Shown here: one piece after another, positions 36,996-49,866 of the stretch
Position numbering within the stretch: the stretch's first letter is position 1
Layout: the number at the start of each line of letters is the position of its first letter
Source of the DNA: Aphelenchoides besseyi
Taxonomy: Eukaryota; Nematoda; Chromadorea; Rhabditida; Aphelenchoididae
Assembly: GCA_024699855.1 (NCBI GenBank)
Contig: JAMPIQ010000001.1
Coordinates: 10,850,001-10,914,000, forward strand
Direction of reading: 5' to 3'
Length of the DNA: 64,000 bases
Program-made: the position numbers and the translations under genes
The notes under the pieces: generated by a model
The model's database searches: none
What the model saw: only the letters and a program-made list of their open reading frames with translations
What the model was told of the DNA's origin: nothing

Positions 36996-37030
36996 CCAGC
37001 GGAGGCACGCCGCTGGCGCGCCTACGCTGG
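36996..37030 (-). repeat. 3' terminal hairpin of Helitron A
   Basis: Minus strand CCAGCGTAGGCGCGCC, then AGCGGCGTGCCTCCGCTGG. The arms pair with a few mismatches. The end CTGG matches the CTRR rule; the next host base is T. Confidence 0.8.
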
Positions 37031-37132
37031 ACATAAAACTCTCTACCATCGTTCTCAAGCATAATAATCATAGTCAAGATAATTCAACAATGTTCTTTAC
37101 AAATAACACAACAACCGACAAACAAAATTAAA

Positions 37133-38088
37133 TTAATCCATTTTTTGGTGCTTCGTGACAGTAGTCTCTTCAGCATTCAATTGACGTTTGCGAGATGGCG
37201 ACTTCAAATTCACCAATTGCTTGAAGGCCAATTTGTCGCCATCGCGTTTCACCAAATCCTTGGAAGTACGGACGTTCAGTTGGTAAAAATCTTCAAAAAT
37301 AATCTGGTAGTTATTTGACACTGTAATTACCGTTTTTCAAAGTCACTTGAGCCAGAACAGAAACGGAATCGCCCTTGGTTATTTCTTTGCTCATTTCAGA
37401 ATCTCGGTAAATGTATTCGATGCAACATTCTCCATCTGTAAGATGACCGATCTTGAGATTTTGGCTGTTCGGCACCGGGACAACAAAAGACTTCAGAAAA
37501 AGATCTTCGAACTCTTAAAAATCGATTTGGTAAACTGTTTTAAAAATACAAACACACGGAACCATTTGTTTTGGTCTTCGCTCTTGAGTTCATTGAACTT
37601 TTTCACGATCGTCTTTCCTTGTTCAACTGATGCATTGTCAAGATTCCAACTTCCCATAACTTCGATAATTCCTCCTGCATTCATTTGAAGCTCAATAGAC
37701 AGATTGCCTCCATTCCAATTCGCATTCTTGATTGATTTGGAAGTGCAGTTTTTAAGATACAAAACCTAAAAACAAAATTCACTTTGATATTAAATAAAGA
37801 CACAAAGGCAATCTAATCAACTCTACCATTTTACAGACTTACATTGCCGACTTCAAACGGTGGACCATCTTGAGTTGCAAGTGGAAGCCAAATTACGACC
37901 TGCACCGAGCTTTTTGCATGGTTTTGTAATACCACGATCCAACGGGAAACTTCGCCGTTGTCTTTGATGAACGGCTCGAATTTCGAAACATAACCACACA
38001 CTTCAAGTTGATATTGGCTGCCCGTGATTGATTCAAACGTTTCGTCCGTTGTAAAGTTTTCGGGATCGAATTCGTCGTTCATTTTCAA
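37133..38088 (-). CDS. Helitron A RPA-like OB-fold protein
   Basis: Single-strand DNA-binding protein like the large subunit of RPA, presumed to protect the displaced strand during rolling-circle transposition. The first exon (to 37843) starts MNDEFDPENF and has an OB-like strand pattern (YQLEVCGYVSKFEPF, SVQVVIWLPLA). It is spliced at GTAAGT. A second OB-like unit follows (NLSIELQMNAGGIIEVMGSW), then a charged tail with KSPSRKRQL ending HQKMD. It corresponds to 44378-43455 of Helitron B. No stop interrupts the placed exons. Confidence 0.75.
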
Positions 38089-38415
38089 CTCTCACAAAAA
38101 CTGAAACTAAATAATACGTAAATAGCTCAGTAAGAAAGGATTCACCAAAAATTGAACTTCACAAAAATCGACAGACGACCGATCTTCTTTCTGATTTCAC
38201 ACACAAATAAACGGAATTAATTTTGAGCCCATAAAGAAGATCAGTTCACTAATTTGTTATGACCATTACAATGAGCTTGAGTTGGACATTTACTACAACA
38301 TTCGCATTAACCTTTAACACTTTCAAATTCAAATTAATCATGTCTTTCAAAGTTTACTTTTAGAATGTTATTAGATATAAAATAAGAATAAGTAATGCAA
38401 TAAACAAAATAGATA

Positions 38416-39881
38416 CTACAATATTGATTTAAATACAACATTTTTACATTTTCCGTCAGCATTATTGGCGAGTTTTACCTTCAAACTTTCCCAATTTCTA
38501 ACTCTCGATATTCCAACATACAATTGTCCATGAGAGAAACAGTCAGTTTCATCCAATTTCAATCCAACTTTTTCTAATGTTTGGCCTTGAGATTTGTTGA
38601 TAGTCATCACAAATGATAACCGGACAGGGAATTGCTTACGATAAAAAGTCACCGGTAGATTCTTCGAACATTCTAATGTAATCCTTGGAATGAATACCGT
38701 CTGTCCTGCTTGATCTCCAGTAATAATTCGACAAATCAAAACATTCGATTTCAAATCTAAGATTCTTAATCTTGTTCCGTTGCACAACCCACTTTCAATG
38801 TCTAAATTTCTCATGACCATAACAATTGCATTTTTTCTAACTTTAAACTGTGCAATGGAATTCCTGTAGGATTGATCGTATGCAGTAATTCAGTCATGTA
38901 TCTGTGCTTTGAATTATCCTGCTCACGAATCTCATCAATACTATCATAAACTTGCGTTGCATTGTCAATCAATCTAAGAGCTCTTGAATTCATTTCATCT
39001 ACTTCACGATTAGTTGGAGCTAAAATCGCGCAGTTTTCGATACTCTCAATATTAGAATCAGAGATCTTGTCCGAAAAAATTTCTTCGAGCAAATCGTGAG
39101 TTAACAAACATTTATCAGGAACTTGCACTCGATCTTCTTCATCATTCAAAACTCCTTCTCCTATTTCCAGAATTTCTTTTGCAAAATCTATTTGTCCTTG
39201 ATCCGCTCTCATGTTCTTCGACAATTTAACAATCTTGAAGCTTCTCCACAAATAACTTCCTTTCAAACTAATTCGAATCAACTGCTCAGGTGTTGCTTTT
39301 TCCTTTATTGGCAAAGTCTGTCGGAAATCACCTCCAAATAGCATAATCTTTCCTCCAAACATAACATTCGAATTACCGGTAACTTCTCTGAGCGATCGAT
39401 CAATAATTTCCAAAATATACTTGGAAATCATGGAAGCTTCATCGACAATAAAAACATCAGTTTCTTTTAGATCTTTTTCAGCGTTAGTTCCTTTGATAAT
39501 TCCTGCTGTTGTGTTTTCATCAATATCAATTCCAAGCTTAAAATGACTGTGAATCGTTTTACCTTTAGGCAATAAAGTAGCTGCAATATTTGTGTAGGCC
39601 ATGGAACTTACTCTTTTTGTCATTCCACTTAAGACGTTGTACAACGTTCGATAGATAAATGTCTTTCCTGTTCCGCCAGGACCGTCAATAAAATAACACT
39701 TTTGAGACAATACATTCTTACGAACAACAATCAGCAATTCATTTACAATCTTTCTTTGATTATCATTCAACTGTCCATACATCTGTTGACCTTTCTCTTG
39801 ATATTCCTTTATCGAGATTGCGTTTGAATCAATTGTCAACTTTTTCATTTGGGTTTCATCAATAACTTCAGAGCTGTTCAT
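38416..39881 (-). pseudogene. Helitron A PIF1-type helicase, frameshifted
   Basis: 5'-3' superfamily 1 helicase that unwinds the donor. Walker A is GPGGTGKT, Walker B FIVDEAS; then GGDFRQTLPI and LSKNMRAD, and near the C-terminus NKSQGQTLEKVG and GISRVRNW. All are standard PIF1 motifs. The reading frame breaks near 38815: the first part runs off as QLLWS and the continuation (NLDIESGLCNGTRL) is in another frame. In Helitron B this junction is intact. Confidence 0.9.
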
Positions 39882-39902
39882 TTCAAAATTTAAAAAGTTT
39901 AT

Positions 39903-42900
39903 TTAATTTCTGTTTAGAATTTTTTCAATTTGATGATAAGCAATCTTTATTCCATCGACACTTCCAAATCTTCGAATGTAATCTTCAGCCATCTCATTTT
40001 CAAACTCATTATACAAACTTTGAGGATTAGTTGGTTTGCAGTAAACCAAGAGCATGGCAAACATGAATCGTAACTGAGCTGGCGAACGATATTGAGCTGC
40101 TTCAAGCATTGTATTTCTGTATTCCTCATCATTTTGAATCAAACCTCTAACTAAACATGCTTCTTTGAAAGTTGAGTGGTCTGTTCCATTGACCGTTTTC
40201 AAATCATCGAAACTTTTAGGGGAAGTGACTTTTAACAACAGTAATCTCAAATGAAACAATTCGTGCGACTTTGGATTAATCGAGTAAATCCTTCCGACGG
40301 TATTAAAATAAGCTTTTCTTGGTTTCCATTTCTTTTCTTTTTGATTCCAAGTAAACTTTTCTGGAACTTCCAAATACAACATGTTTTTTCTTGGATCATC
40401 ATCGAACAAATTTTGATCTTGTGACAGCTCCTCATTCAATTTGAAAAACTGAAGCAATTTAGTAGTTTTTTCATTCTTTGCATTTTGTATTTCCTGAGGA
40501 GTTGCGTTCGTCTTCAAATAAAAATTTTGTTTTTCGGGTAAATGAATTTCCAATCTTTCTACATGATGGCTTTTGTTAACAATTTCGTAATTGAACAACC
40601 TCCAAGCTGCTTCAGGTGCACTAAGATAACGACAATTAATGAACGTTTGAATTTCATCGTAGTTCAAGATCTTTCGATTTCCGTTACTCGGATCATAGAA
40701 TTTTCGTTCGATAATTGCTGAATCAGGACCCTTGAAAACATATTTATGCAAATACTTTACTACATCTATAGCAGCAATGTGCTCAACATTAATATGACAA
40801 TTAAACTTTAAACTCAACTGTGGACTATAAGGTACAACATGCCGATTGTCCAATTCAATCCCATCTTTGATTACCTTTTGACCGTCATTTCGACGCCTAT
40901 ACTTTGCATAACTCCCTTCACCATGCGACGTTTCATCTTTGTGCTCTTTAGGAAACTTCTTTTTACATGCGGTATTTGCGGCTGAACAGCAAGGCATATA
41001 CTGTTTTACTTGACCATTTACGTTTAATTTGACACATTGATGCAAATTATTTCTGGTAACAATTTCATGCAATCGTGGTTCTTGAATTGGGTCAGGAATT
41101 TCTGCTCGAATCACTTGATCGATCTTTTGTTCATTTGTCAACTTGTCATTACTTGCCAGAGTGAAAAGCAAATGAACATGTGGTAGACCGCGCTTTTGAA
41201 ATTCAACTGTTCCAACATGTGCAACTACTTTCCCAAAAATCTTACTTTGCTTGACATACTCAATCAGTGCTTCATACTTTAACTTGAAAACTCGAGAAAC
41301 TAAATCCGGTCGATCTGCTGCAGTCTGATTAGCTTTTACATTCTCGACGATTTCTCTTCATTTCGGATTGCAAGTCATAGTTACAAACAGATCAGGCTTT
41401 GAAAACTTTCTAACCATAGCCATAGCATCATCATAAGCTTCACTCATATATCTTGGACTTCCGATATACGACGATGGCAAAATAATCTTTCGGCCAATTT
41501 CGGCACCTAATTCCTTAGCTTTTTGCCTCAAATGTTCATCAATTGCATCATAAGCACTGACTATTCGTTCATTTAGATAAGTTCGGTTATACATTAAACG
41601 ATCATAGTCAACTCGTAAGTACTGATCGACAATCCACTCTTGAAACAGTTTTTTTCCATATGGCAAAGGATTGAACCAATCACAATCTTCATCATCACGA
41701 ATTGCAACCTTATATTGCACGTACTTATCCAATGTTAACTTCTTATCATCAACTGTTTTACAATTTACATTCCAACCTTTTTCACCTATTGGATAAAACA
41801 GAGGATATAACATTGGCTCAATAGATTCATCAATTGGATTCAAAATTTTCATACGTCCATTTTTTTCATGGACAACAACATAGGCCGGTGGAGCTTCACC
41901 ATTTGGACCTTCAACATACACAGCAGCAACGTCATTAGTTCGTGGAATATTGTAACGACGTTGATCAACATTCGCTTTCATTGAGAACAATAACTTGATG
42001 ACCGGTGGAGAGGTGCCATTATTCTGTGCAATTTGTTCAGCCTTTTCAATTTCATCCTTTAACATTTCATAAGCTTTAGCATATTCATTTACTTGACTTA
42101 TTAACGATGACAAATTCCCCATCAATCTTTTTTCACTTTCATTAAAGTTCTTGTTATTTTCGACACGAATTTGATGAGCTTCGTCCGGTTCAATCATGTA
42201 CAATTGAGCATAAGATGGCAGTTCTTTTTCATTCGGAACAGCTGTACAATTGAAAGCCCTTTGAAATTCGCCCATTTGTCTGTAAGTACTGGGGCCTGCT
42301 CCTCCGATCTTGATCTCCTTTGTTATAATACTTCCGAAACTCAACGACTTGTTCATTGTCTCAAGTTCTTCCAAAACACGTTAGAATCTTGATGATTACC
42401 CATAAAAAGATCCTTTAATTCCGGCGGGAATTCATTTTGTGATACTTGCAACTTGACCTTTCCATGGCTACAACACGACTCAAAAGTTTGATCACCGGTT
42501 CTTGGAACTTTTCTTTTTGGCTCCTGCTTGAAGTGTTTTGCCTGACAACTACTGCATTTCTCATTCATCGGACCCAAGTAATTCTCAAGAACAAAACTTT
42601 CAATTATCTGATTATCTGTCGATGACTGTCGAGAATCCACTATATCATTCAACTCATTTCTTCGACGGTTTCTTGCATTTTCTCTAGCAATTCTATCACT
42701 TTGACGTGCGACATCTCTTTGATTATCGTTCATTTCATTTCTAGCATTAACGTGAGCTATTCGATTTGCTTCGCGGTTTGTTTCTCTTTCACTTTCTGAC
42801 AATGCACTTCTACGACGACGTTGAGATTCAGTATTCCTTGCTCTTTTATTTCTGTTAAATTCTTCTTCATCTTCTGCTGACGCAAAAACTCGTTTCGTTG

Positions 42901-42904
42901 GCAT
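39903..42904 (-). pseudogene. Helitron A Rep (zinc-binding N-terminus plus HUH/Y2), broken
   Basis: The start MPTKRVFASAEDEEE leads into a basic Arg-rich coil and a Cys-rich motif (CSSCQAKHF, then CCSHGKV). A frameshift near 42365 separates this from the Helitron-like N domain. The HUH motif is RGLPHVHLLF near 41180 and the two catalytic tyrosines are in VKYLHKYVFKG near 40750. A TGA at 41360-41358 follows TCNPK where copy B has Trp (TGG), so a G-to-A change created the stop. The helicase is further separated by a stop after ILNRN at 39903. At least three lesions. Confidence 0.88.
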
Positions 42905-43305
42905 TTCAACCAAAATTCAATTAAAACAATGAGCTTTATTGTTCGACTTTAAATCAACAATTAAATCAGTGAATATCCGAGAATTAACCTTTAAAAATAA
43001 CCTTGAATGGCTTCAAATAAGATGTCGGCCTTGCCACGGGATGACAAATACAAAAACAAAACAAAAAACCTAAAAGACACAAAACAAACAAAAATTTTAT
43101 TAACCCACCGAAAACAATCACAGTACGATTAAACGACAATCAGCGACTCTAAAAACAAAACTTAAATAGCTACAGGAGAACAAATTCTTGGTAAGCAAAA
43201 CACTACCTACCATAGCACGTGGAACTGAAAAAAAATGATGATACAAAAATCAACACAAAATTTGCATTCGATGACGGACAGACACTGCGGATTAGTACTT
43301 AGGGA

Positions 43306-43341
43306 CCAGCGGGAGGCACGCTGTTCGCGTGCCTCCGCTGG
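43306..43341 (-). repeat. 3' terminal hairpin of Helitron B, at the Helitron junction
   Basis: Minus strand CCAGCGGAGGCACGC, loop GAACA, then GCGTGCCTCCCGCTGG. The arms are nearly perfect. The final CTGG is followed at once by TCCC, the 5' end of Helitron A. Confidence 0.85.
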
Positions 43342-43454
43342 ACATAAATACAATTCCTACCATTGTTCATTTTCTTACCATAGTCAAATATTCAAAACAA
43401 CATGTTGAACTGAATATTTTACTACAACAGACTTAAAACACCGATACAAATAAA

Positions 43455-44378
43455 TCACTCCAACTTCTGATGTTTCGAGATTCCACTTTCGGCCGTCGAG
43501 CTTGAACGCTTTCGAGTACTCGGGGATTTCAAGTTCACCAATTGTTTGAACGTCAAACCGACGCCATCACGTTTCTTGATGTCACTCGTCGAACGAATCG
43601 TCAGCTGGATCAAATCTGCAAACAAATCTATGTGATAATAGGGGAAAAAGATCTTACCGTTTTTCAGGCCAACTTGCGCGTACACGGACACCGGATCGCC
43701 TTTGGCAATCTCCTTGTTCAGTTCTACGTCTCGAAAAACATAATCAACGGTGTACTTGCCGTTAGTCAATTGTCCGATCTTCAAGCTTTTACTGTTTGGC
43801 ATTGGTACCGGAGTGTTCTTCATAAAGAGGTCCTCGATTTCTAAGAAATACTGCTTATTAAATCTATTACAGGACGCTAACTCACGATACCAATTTCCTT
43901 CATTTTCGAGACGGATCTCTTCGAACTTCTTCACCTCTTTCTCAGCCGGTTCTATTCCAACGGTTCCATCTTTCCATTCCCCAATTACTTTAACCGTGTC
44001 TCGAGCGTTCATGTGCAATTCTACGGGCATATTTCCGCGGTTCCAATTTTTGTTCATAATCTCTTTTGCCGAACAGTTTTGTAAATAAACCACCTAAAAC
44101 TCGTTTCGTAAAATGATCATTTATATTAGCAAACTGACATCGCCTTCCTTTAATGGACAATCGTTTTGAGTAGCCAGTGGTGGCCACATAACAACTTGCA
44201 CCGACGCTTTCATGTGATTTCGAATCACAGCAATCCAACGTGAAACTTAGCCATTTGGTTTTGAAAATCGTTCAAACTTCTTAACGAAACCACAAATTTC
44301 GATTTGGTGCTGACCGCTCTGAATAGACTCAAGAGTATCGTCTGTGCTGAAGTTGTTTGGATCGAATTCGTCGCCCAT
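43455..44378 (-). pseudogene. Helitron B RPA-like OB-fold protein, one stop
   Basis: Starts MGDEFDPNNF; the first OB-like unit reads HQIEICGFVKKFERF, then a TAA interrupts where copy A has Glu (NGE in A, NG-stop in B, near 44250). The second exon (44093 on) begins with VYLQNCSAKEI and continues through VELHMNARDTVKVIGEW and KYTVDYVFRDVEL to a basic tail (KRSSSTAE) ending HQKLE at 43455. It is longer and better preserved in its second half than copy A. Confidence 0.75.
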
Positions 44379-44640
44379 TTCCACGATCGTTAAACTAAAA
44401 TAATACGTATATTAAGCAGCAATTCAACAAAGAAACTCACAATTCACCGGAAATTGATGTCGACTGCTCTGCGATTCAATCAAACGCACGAATGAGCGCA
44501 TATGAAATTTGAGTTCCAGGAAAACACAACAACTTTGTTCAGGATTTTAATCAATGTTACATAAAGTTTGAAGTGGGCATCTACTTTGACATTAACTTTT
44601 ACATTAACGTTAAACACAACACAGTAAAACCAAAATGCCA

Positions 44641-45936
44641 TCACAATACCGCTTTAAACACAAAATTTTTACATTTTCCTTTAGCTTCATCGCTTATTTT
44701 TACCTTCAACGATTCCCAATTTTTGATACGTGAAATTCCAACGTAAAACTGACCATGTGAAAAGCATTCTGTTTTATCCAATTTAAGACCGACCTTTTCT
44801 AAAGTTTGTCCTTGTGACTTATTGACTGTCATCGCAAATGCCAATCTTATAGGGAATTGCTTACGATAAAAAGTCACCGGTAGATTCTTTGAACATTCTA
44901 ACGTAATTCGTGGTATGAAGACTGTCCGTCCTGCTTTATCTCCCGTAATGATTGTGCAAATAATAACATTCGGCTTCAGATCGACAACTCTCAATCTTGT
45001 CCCATTACAAAGGCCACTTTCAATGTCCAAATTCCTTAAAAGCATAACAATTGCGTTTCTCTTCAAAGTCAATTCGTGAAGTGGAATACCGATCGGATTA
45101 ATCGTGTGTAAGAGCTCGGTCATGTAACGATGCTTTGCATTACTTTGTTCTCGAATTTCATCAAAACTGTGGTAAACTTGTTCTGTTTCATCGATCAAAT
45201 CCAAGGCTTTCGAATTGACTTCATTGACTTCCACATTTGTTGGTGCCAAAATTGCTCGATTTTCCATTTCTTTCACATTTAAATGGCTAATTGTCGCACC
45301 GAAAACTTCTTTTAAAATATCACCTATGATTAGACATTGCACCGGAATTTCAACTCTTTCACCATCGTCATTGGTTATGCCATCACCGATCTTTAAGATT
45401 TCGTTAGCAAATTGAATATGTCCTACGTCAGCACGCATGTTCTTAGATAACTTCAAAACCTTAAAACATTTCCACATATGACTTCCTTTCAAACTGATTT
45501 GGAATAACTGCTCAGCGGTTGCTTTTTCTTTTATCGGCAATGTTTGTCTAAAATCACCTCCAAACAACACTATTTTACCTCCAAATTCGACGTTTGAATT
45601 TCCTGTGAATTCTTTCAAGGTTCTGTCAATTACGTGCAAAATGTGTTTTGAAATCATAGAAGCTTCGTCGATAATGAACACGTCTGTTTCTTTCATTTCT
45701 TTTTCAGCTTTCGTTCCTTTTAGAATACCTGAAGTCGTGTTCTCATCGATGTTAATTCCGAGCTTGAAGTGACTGTGAATCGTTTTACCTTTAGGCAGCA
45801 AAGTTGCCGCTATTCCCGTATAGGCCATAGTACTTACTTTCTTTTTCATTCCGTTCAAAATATTAAACAACGTTTTGTAAATGAACGTCTTTCCTGTCCC
45901 TCCTGGTCCATCCATCAATAAAATAAGCTTTTGCAC
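44641..45936 (-). pseudogene. Helitron B PIF1-type helicase
   Basis: All helicase motifs are intact from GPGGTGKT to the C-terminal GISRIKNW, in one frame to 44641. The frameshift lies just before Walker A (near 45915), where the Rep frame ends in WTRRDRK and the helicase frame begins. Before the shift the Rep and helicase were one continuous polypeptide, the usual Rep/Hel organisation of Helitrons. Confidence 0.9.
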
Positions 45937-48900
45937 TCAACCCATTGGCGTCTACTACTTGCAACAACTCATCGACAATTGCTTTTTGCTCAACATTCAA
46001 TTTCTCATACATCTCTTGACCTTTTTGTTCGTAATCTTCTGCAACAGTTTCTGTTGGATCCGCGGCTAAGAGATTTGTCAAAGTCGTTTCGTCAACATCA
46101 ACTGACTTATTCATCGCAAAATCATTAAAACTTGTTTCATTTCTGATCAAAATCTGTTCAATCATGTTGTATGCCAACTTGACTCCATCATCGTGTCCAT
46201 ATCTTCGAATGTAGTCCGCTGCCAATTCGTCTTCAAACTCATTGTACAAATCTTGGGGATTAACCGGTTTACAGTAAATCAGAAGCATAGCAAAAATAAA
46301 TCTCAATTGTGCTGGCAAACGATAAGAAGTTGCTTCAATCATTGCGTTTTTGTATTCCTCATCATTCTGAATTATACCACGGGCAAAACAGGCTTCTTTG
46401 AATGTTCCGTAAAGCGTTCCGTCAACAGTCTTCAAATCATCAAAACTTTTAGGTGATCTTACTTTCAATAAGAGCAATCTCAAATGGAACAATTCATGTG
46501 CTTTAGGTGTAATCGAGTAAATTCTTCCAACGTTGTTAAAGCATCTTTTTCTTTCTGTCCATTTTTTTTCTTTTGCATTCCATGTAAACATTTCGGGTAC
46601 ATTCAAATACAACAGATTTCTCTTCGAATCGTTATCTCTCAAATTGACATCATTGGCAAGTCGTCGATTTAACTCAAAAAACTGCAACAACTTAGTCGTT
46701 TTCTCATTTCTCGCTTGTTCGATTTCTTGCGCTGTTGCATCGGTTTTCATGTAAACGTTTTGCTTATCCGGTAGATGGATGTCCAATCGTTCTACGTGAT
46801 GACTTTTGTTTACAATCTCGTAATTAAACAATCTCCATGCTGCTTCCGGTGCACTCAAATATCGGCAATTTATGAACGATTGGATTTCGTCATAATTCAA
46901 AACTTTCTTTTTCTATCTGCCGAATCGTAGAATTCCCGTTCAATAATCGCTGAATCTGGACCCTTAAACACATACTTGTGTAAATACTTGACCACATCAA
47001 TGTCCGCAATGTGTTCGACGTTTATATGACAGTTGAATAACAAACTTAATTGTGGACTATAAGGAACTACATGTCGATTATCCAATGCCATTCCGTCTTT
47101 TTCGACTTTGATACCCGTATCTCGACGTCTGTAACGAGCATAACCTCCTTCTCCAAGTTCTGTTTCTTGTCGATATTCTTTCGGAAACTTCTTCTTACAA
47201 ACGGGTTTATCAGCTGAACAGCAAGGCATATACTGTTTAATTTGACCACGAACATTTAACTTCACACATTGATGCAGATTATTTCTCGAAACAATTTCGT
47301 GCAACCGAGGTTCTTGAATTGGATCGGGAATTTCAGCGCGAATCACTTTATCAATCTTTTTTCTTCGTTTGTCAGTTTGTCATTAGCTGCTAACGTGAAA
47401 AGCAAATGCACATGTGGCAAGCCACGCTTTTGAAATTCGATTGTTCCAACATGTGCAACTACTTTTCCAAAAATCTGAACATCTTTAACATACTTAATCA
47501 ATGCTTCGTACTTCAATTTGAATATCCGGGAGATTAAATCCGGTCGATCGGACGCATCTTGATTTCGATTCAAGTTTTCACCAATTTCTCTCCATTTCGG
47601 ATTACACGTCATCGTGATGAAAATGTCTGGCTTTCTAAATCTTCTTACCATAGCCATTGCATCATCGTATGCTTCGCTCATGTAACGTGGTGAACCAAGG
47701 TACGTTGACGGCAAAATAACCTTTCTTCCGATTTCGGCTCCGATTTCATCTGCTCTTTGTTTCAAATGCTCGTCAATAGCATCATATGCACTAACAATCT
47801 TCTCATTCACATACGTACGATTGTACATCAACCGGTCATAGTCCACTCTTAAGTACTCATCAACAATCCACTCTTGAAACAACTTTTTCCCGTGATGCAG
47901 TGGATTGAAAACCAATTCATGTCATTTTCATCCCGAATTGCAATCTTATAATGCACGTACTTATTCAACGTCATGTTCTTGTTATCAACTGTTTTCCAAT
48001 TAACATTCCACCCTTTTTCTCCATTCGGATAGAACAAAGGATACAGCATTGGTTCAACTGCCTCGTCGATAGGATTCAATGTTTTCATTTTACCATCTCT
48101 TGTGCTAACAACAATATAAGCCGGTGGTGCTCCTCCATTCTCATCTTCAACGTAAATTGCGGCAACGTCATTAGTTCTCGGTAAATTATAACGATTCTGA
48201 TTAACATTTCCTTTCATTGAGAACAACAGTTTCATTGCCGGTGCTGTACTACCATTTTGTTGTGCGTCTTTGTCCGTTCGCTCAATTTCATCTTTCAGCA
48301 TTACGTACGCCTTAGCATATTCGTTTACTTGACCAATCAGTAATGCCAAATCTTTCATCAAATTCTGTTCTTCATCGTTGAAGTTCTTGTTGCTATTTAT
48401 ACGGATTTCATGTGCTTCGTCGTCGGGTTCAATCATGTACAGTTGCGCATAAGACGGCATTTCGTTGTCATTTGGAATCGCAGTACAGTTAAAAGCACGT
48501 TGAAACTCTCCCATTTGTCTGTACGTATTTGGTCCTGCTCCGTGTAACCGAATTTCCTTAGTCATAATACTACCGAAACTCAACGATTTATTCATTTGAC
48601 GCAAGTTACTCCAAAAAAAACCCTCGACAGTTGATGTTCACCTTTAAACAGCGCGCTTTTAAAACCGGAGGAAAAACTGCTTGCTCGGTGGTGTTAAATC
48701 GATTTTTCCGTGACTGCAACAGGAGTCAAACTTTTTTTCATCTGATCTCGGCACTTTCCGATTTGGTTCTTGGACAAAATGCTTTGCGTTACATTTACTG
48801 CACTTTAAGTTCATAGCTCCCAAATAATGCTCTTCAATGTTGTTAACATAAAAACCAAGTGAAGTTATTCCGATTGCATTTACTGAATCATGTAACTGAA

Positions 48901-49149
48901 CGTTTTGCATGTTACGTGCACTTTGGTGAGCAATACGATCAACTTCTCGTAGACGTTCTCTATCTTCCTCAGACAATTCAACCCGTGCACTTTGATGTGC
49001 AATTCGATCAGCTTCACTTTCATTGTCTCTTTGTTCTTGACTTAAATTTGCCCTACGTCTGCGTTGTGCTTCAGCATTCCTTGCTCTTTTGTTTCTGTTA
49101 AATTGCTCTCTTCTTCTTCAACCGATGAAAAAGTTCTTTTCGATGGCAT
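45863..49149 (-). pseudogene. Helitron B Rep, frameshifted
   Basis: Starts MPSKRTFSSVEEEES at 49149 and shifts frame within about 20 codons; the Cys motif CSKCNAKHF/CCSHGKI follows, then the Helitron-like N region (FGSIMTKEIRLHG, YRQMGEFQRAFNC). TMTCNPKW is intact here. HUH is RGLPHVHLLF near 47420; the Y2 pair is in VKYLHKYVFKG near 46985. Further frameshifts lie near 48640, 47900, 47370 and 46905. The frame then stays open through VLNYDEIQSF up to the helicase. Confidence 0.88.
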
Positions 49150-49557
49150 TTCAATCAAATTCCAATGAAATCAAACAATAACCTTTATTATCCTTTACAC
49201 CCAATAACAATCCAATAACAATCAAATCAATGAATATCCGATAAGAATCTTTGTATAAATCCAAATAAGATGTCTGCCTTGTCACGGGCCAACAAATTAA
49301 CCAACAATAAAGCTAAAAGACAAACAAAAAAAGAAAAAAGTTAACCAACCGATAAACAACAACAGATAAACACTTGCCGACAACCAAATCCGCTACGAAA
49401 AACAACAAAAATGAACTTTCCTCCAAAAATCTACAAAATTTGCATTCGATGACAGACAGACAAGCGGAATAGGTGTGGGGGATCTCCTGAAATTTCCGTG
49501 AAGAATTTGCAGTCTGCTTATGCAAATTTGAACGTAAGAAACTCACCAGCAAGAAGG

Positions 49558-49565
49558 TATAAAAG
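49558..49565 (+). promoter_or_regulatory. TATA box upstream of the hairpin-bracketed small gene
   Basis: TATAAAAG in the right orientation, about 30 nt before a plausible start of transcription near 49590. A GTAAGC/TTTTAG 5'UTR intron (about 49728-49763) would lie downstream. Confidence 0.45.
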
Positions 49566-49814
49566 AGAGAGAAAACGCTCCGAAAGCTCATTTGCTCCAC
49601 AGATTTGTGTCCTCCGCCATTTTCCGTGTGGTTGTTTTTGGAAGTGACTTTTTGTGATCGAAAACTGTCTCGGCGCCATGGAGGTTCAACTGTGCTTACA
49701 AGTTCCGTCTTGAAGCATTGGATTGATGGTAAGCTCTTTTTCCGGCTCTTGATCTTCAATTTTAGGTCATTGAGTGAAGAGTCAACTTTCATGATGAGGT
49801 CTAAGGTTCATTGA

Positions 49815-49859
49815 AGTGATGAAATGTCGATCAGTCTCCAACATCGGCTTTTCATCACT
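49815..49859 (+). ncRNA. Hairpin 1 (loop YAGTCTCCAAC)
   Basis: Outer stem of 10 perfect pairs (AGTGATGAAA with TTTCATCACT), a small internal loop, inner stem TCGAT/ATCGG, loop CAGTCTCCAAC. It ends 8 nt before the ATG at 49867. Its partner at 50125-50170 has the same loop. Probably a structured element in the 5'UTR. Confidence 0.6.
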
Positions 49860-49866
49860 GAGTAAG

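Larger units (their letters stand above)
36996..43305 (-). mobile_element. Helitron A, full length, broken
   Basis: Rolling-circle transposon reading right to left. Its 5' end is TCCCTAAGTACTAATCC at 43305; its 3' end is a GC-rich hairpin (37030-36996) that ends CTGG, followed by host T. These fit Helitron rules: 5' TC, 3' CTRR, insertion between A and T. The coding order is an N-terminal zinc-binding segment, HUH/Y2 Rep, PIF1-type helicase and an RPA-like OB protein. The 3' hairpin has only the stem itself between loop and end, whereas most known Helitrons have about ten bases after it. Several stops and frameshifts show that it cannot move by itself. Confidence 0.9.
43306..49482 (-). mobile_element. 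Helitron B, full length, broken
   Basis: Same family and order as Helitron A. The 5' end TCCCCCACACCTATTCC is at 49482, preceded on its strand by host A; the 3' hairpin ends at 43306. After the termini, both share CGTCATCGAATGCAAATTT-type sequence. The protein parts are clearly similar but differ at many residues, so the two are distinct family members rather than a recent perfect duplication. Confidence 0.9.

Noticed and set aside
49313..49792. 159-codon minus frame next to Helitron B
   Set aside because: It runs from the small gene's leader through the Helitron terminus and has Phe/Leu/Val-rich text typical of an AT-rich antisense frame.
49815..49859. Histone-type 3' stem-loop, SECIS or iron-responsive element
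   Set aside because: Loop and stem do not match the consensus of any of these.
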